From Phragmites australis (Eukaryota > Streptophyta > Magnoliopsida > Poales > Poaceae): a DNA stretch of 64,000 bases. How positions within the stretch are numbered: position 1 is the stretch's first letter; each line of letters starts with the position of its first letter. The stretch covers positions 29,645,568 through 29,709,567 of the forward strand of contig NC_084937.1 of assembly GCF_958298935.1 (NCBI RefSeq), given 5' to 3'. The position numbers and the translations under genes are program-made. Below the pieces are notes generated by a model. It saw only the letters and a list, made by a program, of their open reading frames with translations. It was not told the origin of the DNA and did not search any database. Positions 55,077 through 64,000 of this stretch are shown here, one piece after another.

Positions 55077-58000
55077 TTAGGCAGAAAAGCTACCAGGCAA
55101 AGTCGACCAAGTCACCTTCACTGAGATTAACGCAAAATCAGTCTTTATTTCTTGAGTATCATGCCCATGGGTTTTCGCCTTGAAGGAACAACAATGTTGG
55201 TCGGAACTGGATGACAGTGTGCCTACCTTGAACTTCAAATCTATCAAAGAATGCTTCACTACAGCAACCACAGACCTCTGTAAGCCACGTGACTCAGTGA
55301 TGGTGCCATCAAAGAGCCGGATTTCCTCATTCAACCCACTGGTTAAACAACCGAGAGACAAATTGAAACTGCTTTGCACTTCCGATATGAGAACCTCTAC
55401 AGTCGCCTCAACTGCATTGTTAAGACGTGATAAAGTTATGTCAACTGCGCCACAGTCGCCAGGGATGTGAAATGTGAATGGCCGATTCCATGTGCCTGCA
55501 GGGCCTATGATTGACGCACCATCGATCAGCTGTAGGTCATCTTTTTCTTGTTCACCTGTCTTGATCCTCATGTCATATTCGATTAGAGTAAAGTCCATCA
55601 TGTCTATCCCTCGCTTAGGGCCAGCCATGTTGATGAGAGAACCCTACAAAATTATTATATTTAGTAGTTCTTCATATAAAGTAGGAAATATCTAAAGCTA
55701 AATACTTCCCTTATGATGTTTCACTTGTAACAACATTTACTTCAAGGAATATTTTACAACTGATAACCAAGATCTTTGTCACGTATCAAACAAAATGGTT
55801 ACAAAGTGCATAATGGTGACAGAGAGGGAAAATTGGCCCCAGTTATTCATTTGATTTTGTTTCAAATCCCAAATATTTACATAAGCCTGTGTGAAATGAA
55901 AAGAGAAAAGAAAATGACTTTTGTAGTGATGGGATCATTAATGATATGCGTCTTCATATGCCTATAAACAAAAGGAAATCAATTTTATGTAGTGTACTAA
56001 GTAGCCACCAAGAATCCAAAACTATTCAGTTTGATTTTGTTTGGAATTCGTGTTACTCCCTTAGTTTCATAATTTAAATCTGTTCTCATAGTAAATCATC
56101 ATTTCATAATATAGTAGTGGCTTGTACAATCCAAAGTATTATACTATTATTCTGCTACTTTTGGACAGATTAATCACACGGAAGCTCTTTTTTTTTGCAG
56201 CTAAGACAAAATATTATATGGGAGCTATAACACAATAAATATCTGTGGAACAACAACAATAAACTAATCCTATTTCTAGTTATTAACGAAATCAAGAGTG
56301 AAAACTGAGCTTTATGTCTACTAAATAATTCAAGAGCACAAATAATACAACATTCACAATCTATCCCAACTTTAATGATGTAAAAGAGAGTAGTAGTTGT
56401 AGTATGCCATCGAGAGAATGTAGTGATCCAATCTCGTATGTTCTATGCATGTGATAAGTTTAGCCTTATGTTGTGAAATGAATAATGTAATTTAAAATAA
56501 GGAATAAGTCTACTTAACCCCCATCAAGTATCGAGGTTCGTCTACTTAACACACTTAAGTACAAAATCTGGTATTTGACCCCTGAAATATTCCATACCAT
56601 CTAAATATACCATCTAAATGATTCTCTAGGGCGGTTTTGCCCACGTGGCAGCGTCCACCTAACGAGCCACATGGGTGAAACAGCCTCCAAAACTGCCCCA
56701 AGGTGCGATTTAGATGGTAGTGGATACTTTTAAGTGGCAAACACCTGGTTTTATAATTAAGGGGGTTAAGCGGACAAACCTCGATACTAGGGGGTGTTAG
56801 GGTAGACTTATTCCTTGAAATAATTGCAGATAAGTATGGATGTGCACCTGCTCCACAATGATGGGATCATCCCTGCTAATATTGACGACATAATTAAGCA
56901 ATGGATCCAGATCATCCCGCATTGCTATGTATCCATACAACTCTACTAAGCCACCATCCACAGGAGTTTTAGCCAACTCTAATGAGAAAAGTTGTAGCAT
57001 GCGACGAGGATCATGTTTCATGCAAGTTCCATTGCGAATGATGCAATTTGTGGGATCTGATAACATCATTGCCTCCAACCGAGCTTCATAAAAAGTAAAG
57101 TTATATTGTAAATTTGTAGCTGGAAATTAATGCAGTAAACAAATACATGCCATTCGAAAAGTAAAAATGCTGTTTAGGATTACATGGCCCTATTGGAATT
57201 TTTCCTTTTCATCTACTAAGTAGAAACTATATATGTTCTTTTTACTAGGAATTTTTCTCCCTCGAAAAGTTCTTCTTTAGGAACACCAAAAGAAAGCATT
57301 GCCTTGAAAAGCTTATTGGTTGCTTCCAAGGAAAACATTGAGCACGGGGCTAATGAGGATTAAAGGGGATATCGACACAAATTGTATGGCCTCTTTTGTC
57401 CCAAAGCATACAACACTTGTCATCTATTTAAATGAGATTGGTGTGCTAGAAGGAGTTGACTGGGATAATTTCCAGTCCATTGGCGCTACAACTCAATACC
57501 CTCTAGTATCACTGCAGAAGAGTGAGGGAGGAGAGCAACCTCCATCCTTCTAAAGTTCTAATGGGATAAGACTCCTTGTATCACCTACAAGCATATGGCA
57601 ATAGGATTATTCCACTTAAGAGATTCCAGTGAATGGGATAAGACTAATGGGTCTCCTGTAAACTCACCTTTGTATGACAAGGCAGGTAGGTCCAGAAGGT
57701 CAAGGAAAAAGCAACCTCATGAGGTGCCAGGGAAAAACAAGATGTCCAAACAAGGAGTCACAATACACTGCAGCTATTGCAATGAACCGAACCACAACAA
57801 GAAGGGATATAAGTTCAGAAAAGCTGGTATTAAGCCTACAAAGCCAAGGAAGAGAAAAGCTACAGAGATGCTTGAAGACCAACAGGGTGAGGAGGGACCA
57901 ATAATAACTGAAGAGCAGGCTACCTCTACAGCAAACCAGGTATACTCTTTCCTTTACCAGCCTTCTAGACTATAGAACTTCACTTCTAAATGCTATTTTT

Positions 58001-59629
58001 TTCCCTTGTCACAGCTAAGGCTTCCTGTGTGCGCATTCATCACTCAAAACTACAAGCAATCAATTACTCAGAACAGCAACAAAGCACCTCTTCCATATCC
58101 CACTTTCATATCCAACATGAGGTCAGAAGCAATTGAGGTTCCACACACAACAGCAAGCAGGAAGGATAGACAAGCATTGAGGGTTAAGGTGGTGGGTTCA
58201 AAGAAGAAGACAACAACTACCAAGAAGAATTGATATCAATCAATGAGGCATGTCTCTTTTTGTGCAGGAAATACTTTTGTGCAGCAGCAAAAAAATCACT
58301 TATAATTTTGCTAGCTAGGACGTGGTACATATTTTGGGAAGTGGTATACATTTTGGAAAGTGGCAACCCAAACCTCATGCAAAACAGGGGTATTGGAAGG
58401 TTTGGTTGGCCCCTTTCATACCTAGTAGTCCTTTAGGTTATGTATATTATAGTATGTGAACTGCCTGAGGACTTATGTTATTGCTAGTATGTGGCTGCCT
58501 GCGGACTTGAAAACCTTTGTATTATTGGCGGCTTGTGGCTGCACGTATGGAGACTTTAAACCTAATTGTAACTACAGCAGTGTGACTGCCCATATTTAGA
58601 ATGTTATTTGCACTTATGTCTGTCATTTTCCTGTGTATTCTGCCGTTCAAATACACGCTCAAAGGCTGTGTCACTGTGTTGCTGCACGGTTTGATATGGA
58701 AGCAAATTTCAGGGAGAAAGCATTACTTTATTCAGCCTCACATGGGCAATTGGGCATTTATGTAATTACATAGCATGGAATAAGGTCATAGTCCATGTCA
58801 TCAAAACTCTACATGCCACCTCAGCCTCTCCTGTCAGGTAACAGCGCAAATTGCTATTTGTGCAAACGGTGCCAGGTTGAAGGGTCTGCGAAAGTGAAGT
58901 GCAGGTTTTGGGGTGCAAGTGCTACTCTCGTCCAAGTTTAAGGACTTCCAGTGCAATTCTCTCATAACTGAGAGTGCTGGCAGTGCCATAGGGCTCCATA
59001 AAAATAATATCTAGGATCACAATCAAATATGTACAGCTGTAGGATATGGAAAGAGATACGCTATGTTTAAGGAAACAGATCATATCTCTAATAATAACAA
59101 ATAAAAATAGGAAAAGAGATATTGATCACTTACTCTCATTACGGTCTGCAATACAATACTCTTTTTTCCACCATAAATCCATACCCCTGTATATAGAACC
59201 ATCACGGTGTCTGCTTTTTGCAAGTATATCATTCACAGTATATCCTTCGTCATCACTGACTTCTTCGTCCTCACTGACAACGATTTCTGCCGTATGATCC
59301 TTGGTTGCGCTCCTTCGATCTTCCTCACAACCAGTGAGGTTCACATTTTGGCCCCATGTATTACGTTTGCCATCTATAACCTCTGAGGTTGTCCTACAAG
59401 CATCTTTATCACTTCTCCTCAAATCTTCATCTATAACCTCCGAGATTGTGCCCCGCGTTTCAATGTTTTTCATTTTTTTTGAATTGTCCGTCTTAATGTT
59501 TTTCATGCCTTGGGCGATCGCAGAATGCTCGTTGCCCTGGGAAATAATAATAACCTTACCAGAAGAGATGGGCAGTCGCCTGTATGGTTTACCAGACTCA
59601 TCGCCTTGTACTCGACTGATGGTGGCCAT
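55077..59629 (-). CDS. DUF6598-domain protein gene, three coding exons, intact
   Basis: This is a grass-expanded family of unknown function. Exons: 59629-59134 (GAGA|GTAAGTG donor), 57119-56848 (TTTCCAG acceptor, GTGCAC donor) and 55643-55077. All junctions stay in frame, giving 444 residues from ATG 59629 (MATISRVQGDESGKPY). The frame is open further up to about 59690 without an ATG, so an upstream exon is possible. Residues 1-165 are polar and acidic (SEDEEVSDDEGYTVNDI). The DUF6598 region spans exons 2-3 (MLQLFSLELAKTPVDGGLVE, LYGYIAMRDDLDPLLNYVVN, GPKRGIDMMDFTLIEYDMRI, IPGDCGAVDITLS, EVQSSFNLSLGCL, TDFALISVKVTWSTLP). Intron 1 holds an antisense MULE transposase tail; intron 2 holds a MITE. 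No stop or frameshift was seen, so it is probably expressed. Family assignment is confident; function is not known. Confidence 0.85.
56499..56816. mobile_element. 318-bp MITE in intron 2 of the DUF6598 gene
   Basis: The ends are inverted repeats of about 50 bp: AAGGAATAAGTCTACTTAAC at 56499 and its near-complement ending at 56816, both followed inward by CCCC..AGTATCGAGGTT. There is no coding potential. Flanks AAAAT and GAAAT may be a degraded target duplication. The superfamily is not determined. Confidence 0.85.
57120..57594. other. Intron 1 of the DUF6598 gene, part without recognisable genes
   Basis: A plus-strand frame at 57320-57553 is open for 77 codons but unassigned. It may be an eroded part of the MULE fragment next to it. 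Confidence 0.35.
57595..58232 (+). pseudogene. MULE transposase C-terminal fragment inside intron 1
   Basis: 57595-57945 reads RSRRSRKKQPHEVPGKNKM, then a zinc knuckle VTIHCSYCNEPNHNKKGYK, then a Lys-rich tail (KPTKPRKRKATEML). This is the ending typical of MuDR-type transposases of a different family from the 8.7-17.8 kb MULE. After what looks like an intron (57945-58015), a second exon continues LRLPVCAFITQ to KKTTTTKKN, stop 58232. The DDE core is missing. It lies on the strand opposite to the DUF6598 gene. Confidence 0.75.
58233..59133. other. Remainder of intron 1, probable right part of the MULE fragment
   Basis: The stretch at about 58860-58990 (GGGGTGCAAGTGCTACTCTC, GTCCAAGTTTAAGGACTTCC) resembles MULE subterminal DNA. 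No gene is seen. Confidence 0.4.
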
Positions 59630-59668
59630 GTTCCGAGATCCATGAGGAAATCTATCACCAAAGCGCAC

Positions 59669-60592
59669 AAAAAGCCAATCTCAGCATCCGACATAAATAA
59701 GATGGTATCACCAGTAAGGATTGAAATCGTAATGTAACATTATCTAAGCCTGAAACTGATTTCTATTTTTTTTTTCCGTCTCTTTTTTCTCTGTTTTGGA
59801 GTCATATGGGATTAACTAAATGATTTTCCCCCATTTGCCTTCAAAAGCCAACATAACTAGGGTAAATCAAAACCCAAAGTTGGTCACAATCCAGATCCAA
59901 AAACTATAGCAACCAACTAAAGGCGCAAACTTTAGCATCAGAACAAGAAAACATATTTTCCCCCATTTGCTTTCAAAAATCAACATGAGAAGGGTAAATA
60001 AAAACCAAAAGTTGGTCATAATCCACATCCAAAACTATAGCAACCAAGTAAAGGCGCAAACTTTAGCAACAGAAAAAGAAAACACACCGGAAAACACGAC
60101 GGACAGGTGGATTGGGAGCCGCCGTGAGTGGGAAAACTCGTCGCGCAAGCGCTGGTGACCACCAGCGAGGCGGAGCAGATGCCATGAAAGGGAGGAGAGA
60201 TCGCGAAGGAGATGAGAGGCGGTGCATTGGGGCAGGAGAGGTGGCGACTTTAGGGCGTCGGAGGAGACGTAGAATAGAGCGGAGGATTTGCATCTGAGCG
60301 CGCGACGGCGGTGGCGGCTGGGTAGGGGAATAGTAGCTGAATAGTGCTGGATTGGGGCGGTGGGTGGTTGACTGGTTGCGCCCTGCAGGCTTGCCCTCAC
60401 GTCTCACGGTGCACGGGGAAATGCAGAAAATAATGCTATTTTCCTGTGGTGTTTAGTAAATAGCACCCCAAAGCTGTGTATTTAAGGGAGCTGCTAGTGT
60501 TCCCACGTTTGATGGATCGGAGTTCCAAGAAATAACGTCGGTAACATTGAAATCGACTGTTTACAATATCAAAAGACATATATTAAAATAGC
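59669..60592 (-). promoter_or_regulatory. Upstream region of the DUF6598 gene, possible leader exon
   Basis: AT-rich at 59700-60060, with a duplicated TTTTCCCCCATTTGCYTTCA / CCAAAAGTTGGTCA segment (about 59826 and 59958). GC-rich at 60060-60420, where a minus-strand frame from 60297 (MQILRSILRLLRRPK) looks like a basic leader. Splicing to the 59.6-kb exon is not clear. The duplication copy begins at 60593. Confidence 0.4.
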
Positions 60593-63500
60593 ACATCATA
60601 TGTATCTGATTTAGAAAAAAAATTTCATCGCAACGTTATGGCTTATTTAATATAATATTTTCATGTAAAATATATGTGGTGTAGAATTGGGTGTAACATA
60701 AAAAATAACTATGACAATAAATTTTCATAACGTCTGAAACATTAAATTTGAACATCTGAAACATTATAAATACGAAAATATATGATTAACTCAAATAGAT
60801 AATTTTTTCGGATTTGAATCTATAAGGAAGAGATTCCAGAATGCAGCATACGAAAATAACTATGACAAAAAAAATATAACATTTAAAATATTAAATTTGA
60901 ACGTCTGAAATATTAGAGATGTGAAAATATAGGAATTAACTCAAATGGATAATTTTTTCGGTCCGAATCTGTACGCAAGAGATTTCGAGATGTAATATAC
61001 GAAAATAACTATGACAACAAATTTTCATAACATTTGAAATATTAAATTTGAACGTCTAAAACATTAAAATTATGAAAATATAAAAATTAACTCAAATAGA
61101 TAATTTTTCTGCCCAAGTGTAAGCGGGTCCAGTCAAAATGTCCGATGTGTCCAAGGGCCGTACCACAACATTTCCGATTCACGAAACAACACCGAAATTA
61201 CAGCGCTCCTCATTTCCCCCCTCTTCTATTTTTTTTTCCAGAGTTTTCCCCAAAAGCAAATGACCGACTTACCCTTTACTGTTTCTCAGACTCATTAATA
61301 TGCAATCTGCTGGATCTGTTTAGGCTTACTTAAATGGAACTCGTATTTGTCCATTTATCTATTTCTGATGTCTCTTTTTTCATCTGCGTGTGTTTTGTTT
61401 AGATGGGGCAATTTGTGATGTCTTTGTTTAAAATGCACAGAAGGGGCCCAAAAGGAGGCCGGTGTGCCTTGCAGGAACAATTTGGTCATTAAAAGGCATA
61501 GAGAAAAATAGAAGAGTGGGAAAAGGAGGTGGGGTGCTTTTTTGAATCCATATTTGGTGCTTACAGTGCTATCTCATGAATACACCACTTTAGGATGCTA
61601 TATCCATAACAGCAACAAGAAAGAGTGTTGTTTTCTGAATTACCCCCACGACACACTGGTCTTTGTTACTTTTTATTTTATTACTAAATAATTGCTCGTA
61701 TGTTGCAACGGGAATCAAAAAAATTTACGAGATAATATAATTTAATATGTATAGCTAATGCAAAATAATAGTTTAACTGACCAATGACTTACGAATATAC
61801 ATAGCTCCCCAAATTCCATCAACGATCATAATCCTAAAGATGTCTATATGGACCGTGCCTACTGGGCCGGCCCGAGGCACGGCACTGTAGGCACGGCCCG
61901 GCCCGAGCCGAGATGGGTCGGGTCGGCACGGCACGAGGCCACGGGCTGTGCCTAGGCCGAGCGCGTGGCACGGCGGGCCGGCACGGTACGGCCCGGTCGA
62001 GTTGGGTCGGCACGAGCACGGCCCGGCTCGAGCACGAGCGGCCCAGGAGGCACGGCCTGGGAACGCGGCGGCCCGCACGGCACGGCACGGCCCACCGCGC
62101 GGGGCACGGCTCGGCCGGCACGTGGGGGCACGACGGGCCGGTGGGGGCACGCGAGGGCACACGGGTTAACGGGTTAAACGGGCCGGGAACAGCCCGTTTA
62201 ACCCGATATTTTTGAATTTTATAGCCGTTTTGTGACCGTTTGAGCTCAAAAAATTCGAAAAGAATTGTAAAAATCACCATTTTTCACCTATAAATAGAGG
62301 AGCACCCTGTCCTTCCATTCCACATCAGCAACACTATTTTCTCTCTTGTTTCCTCCTCTCATTCTTGTCTCAAAGTTCTTGAGAATTAGCGATAATTTGG
62401 CAAAATTAGTTTGAATTGTTGCAAAAAAATCCGAGCAATTCCAAAACCGTCATCCTGCTGACTTGCTATCTTGAAGTTGAAGAAATCTTGGTGATTTTTT
62501 TGCATCGTTGTTGAGTCTTATTTTATTATTAGTTTTATTACTTGATTATTTCTAACTCTGAATATTTGCAATTTTTGTAGTGTCATTCGACATTGATCAT
62601 GGATGCCGGTGATCATGATACATCCATAGATCATGATTTTTTTCTCCAAGGACTCACAGGGGACTAAGGCCCCTTTGATACCAGTGTTGCAGGTGATGAT
62701 GGACCCGACGGTGAACCTCCGGTTGGTTCACATGCAGGTGATGCAGCAGCAGTTCCATCGTCAGGCTCTACAAGTGCGCACACATTAGCAAACACCGGGT
62801 CTAAAAGATCAAGAGCCGGTACTTCCGAAGTTTGGCAAGACTTTGAAAGGTTCTACAAAGAGGGAGATTGGGTAAGTGTCAGGTATGTTAGGTGTTATAT
62901 TTGTAAACATGAATTATCTGCAAAGCCCTCGGGTGAAACGGGGCACTTGAAGAGGCACGCCACAAGTTGCAAGTGAAAGAGTGGAGCAGCCATGAAGCAG
63001 GCGGTGTTGCAGTACAACCCCGACGGCTCTGTTCGTCATTGGGAGTACGACTCTGCCAATGCTCGAAAAGAGCTATGTCGCTTCATTAGAAGAGCGAATC
63101 TACCACTCAATATCGGTGAGTCTGCTGCATTTGAAGATTACATTAAGCAAGCTCATAATCCTAGGTTCACGCATGTTTCTAGACAGACAACTAGTATTGA
63201 TATGGTAAGATACTACAATACGTGTCGTAACAAGCTTAAAGAAATGTTGCAAATATGTACATTTTCAGTTGCTTTGACCTCGGACATATGGGCAGGTAGG
63301 GCTAGAGAGGATTATCTTAATGTAGTTGCTCATTTTGTTAATAATGATTGGGAATTAGAAAAGAGAATAATAGGTTTTCGTTTGATTGACAACGCGCATA
63401 CCGGTGAAAATATTGCTGAAAAAATATCTCAAGTAGTTGCAGACTTTGGTCTCACGAATAAAATATTTTCTATCACTTTAGATAATGCCGGTACAAATTC

Positions 63501-64000
63501 TAGAGCAATGGATATTCTTACTCCGTTGTTTAGTACCTATGTTGAATCTTTCTTGTTACATCAACGTTGTGCTTGTCATATTATCAATCTTATAGTAAAA
63601 TCCGTTTTGAAGAGGTTGTCGCGATACTTAGACGATTTTCGTACTGCAATATCTTTTGGGAACTCCCCTAACCAACGAATTGCAGCATATAAACAGTATT
63701 GTGTTGCAATAGGTGTGCGTCCACATAAGTTTACTCTGGACATGCGGTGAGATGGAACTCTACTTTCTTGATGCTTAAAAATATTATACCATATAAGAGC
63801 ACATTTGATGTGTTTATTCATACACATTACCATCAGCATGGGGGTCAAACTTTACTCACAGAAGCGCATTGGTATGTTGCTGCAAGGATACTGGAGTTTC
63901 TTGAATTTTTTTATGATTCAACTGTGAGTTTATCAGGAGTTTATTATCCAACATCTTGTTTAGTAGTGCATAATATTGTTAAAATTGCTACTCATTTAAA
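60593..64000 (+). repeat. Long direct repeat, copy 2 (partner 1-3408)
   Basis: Near-identical to the window start, in the same orientation. It includes the 150-bp tandem repeats (about 60702-61137), the non-coding flank (61138-61834), the GC-rich hAT subterminal block (about 61835-62202) and the transposase. It runs off the right edge before the place where copy 1 carries the solo LTR, so presence or absence of that insertion cannot be compared. Confidence 0.95.
62599..64000 (+). pseudogene. hAT transposase, broken, copy 2 (truncated by window edge)
   Basis: Same gene as 2006-3408, starting at ATG 62599. It keeps the BED finger and the RNase H-like start, and shares the in-frame TAA (62665-62667) and TGA (62974-62976) of copy 1. 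Where copy 1 has a TGG-to-TAG change, this copy keeps the TGG but has a short deletion just before it (DMR then TGA at about 63748-63750), which shifts the frame. The next segment (LKNIIPYKSTFDVFIHTHYH) is present in another frame. Thus the two copies decayed separately after duplication. No product is expected. Confidence 0.9.

Noticed and set aside
57320..57553. 77-codon frame in DUF6598 intron 1 as a separate gene
   Set aside because: It resembles no known family and adjoins a MULE fragment. Support is insufficient.
60593..64000. Second repeat copy as simply another insertion of the hAT element
   Set aside because: More than 1.2 kb outside the hAT subterminal block is also duplicated, so a lone hAT transposition does not explain it.

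Overview
This is nuclear DNA of a grass (Poaceae). A panicoid grass is my best guess, inferred from the transposon families, the GC-rich gene starts and a grass-type DUF6598 gene. It is a repeat-dense accessory region: nearly all recognisable coding sequence belongs to transposons, many nested in each other. I found one intact-looking host gene (DUF6598, 55.1-59.6 kb, minus strand) and one decayed host gene (CID/RPRD-type, 5.6-7.9 kb, minus strand).

Layout. 1-5.0 kb: a decayed hAT transposon whose transposase is split by a 969-bp solo LTR. 5.6-7.9 kb: CID-domain pseudogene. 8657-17797: a complete Mutator-like element (MULE) with long terminal inverted repeats (TIRs) and a perfect 9-bp target duplication. 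It carries a plant mobile domain (PMD) gene reading in from the left TIR, a MURA transposase reading in from the right TIR, and a third two-exon gene with a Myb/SANT-like region between them. 17.8-22.6 kb: chromovirus-type Ty3/gypsy remnants (LTR piece, integrase-chromodomain, long 3' LTR). 22.7-32.3 kb: Tat-lineage Ty3/gypsy sequence. It comprises an antisense-ORF block plus a plus-strand LTR, abutting a minus-strand element with 5' LTR, PBS, gag, protease, RT, two RNase H-like segments and integrase, all broken. 32.7-34.2 kb: another gypsy gag pseudogene and an LTR piece. 34.2-40.3 kb: CACTA sequence, with transposase parts on opposite strands. 41.25-47.7 kb: a long gypsy LTR with a 3.3-kb solo LTR of a related family nested inside it in inverse orientation. 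47.8-52.7 kb: GC-rich sequence, tandem repeats and a short LTR. 53.2-54.1 kb: an LTR with PPT-like and PBS-like flanks. 55-59.6 kb: the DUF6598 gene, with a MITE and an antisense MULE transposase tail in its introns. 60593-64000: a near-identical direct copy of bases 1-3408.

The most interesting object is the MULE. Its convergent two-promoter layout is that of maize MuDR, but a PMD gene sits where MuDR carries mudrB, and it has an extra Myb/SANT-like gene. The transposase has one in-frame stop and the PMD gene shows a phase problem and a probable frameshift, so this copy is probably not autonomous, although the family may have been active recently. Elsewhere, many transposon nonsense codons are CAG-to-TAG, CAA-to-TAA, CGA-to-TGA or TGG-to-TAG/TGA changes, the pattern expected from deamination of methylated cytosine.
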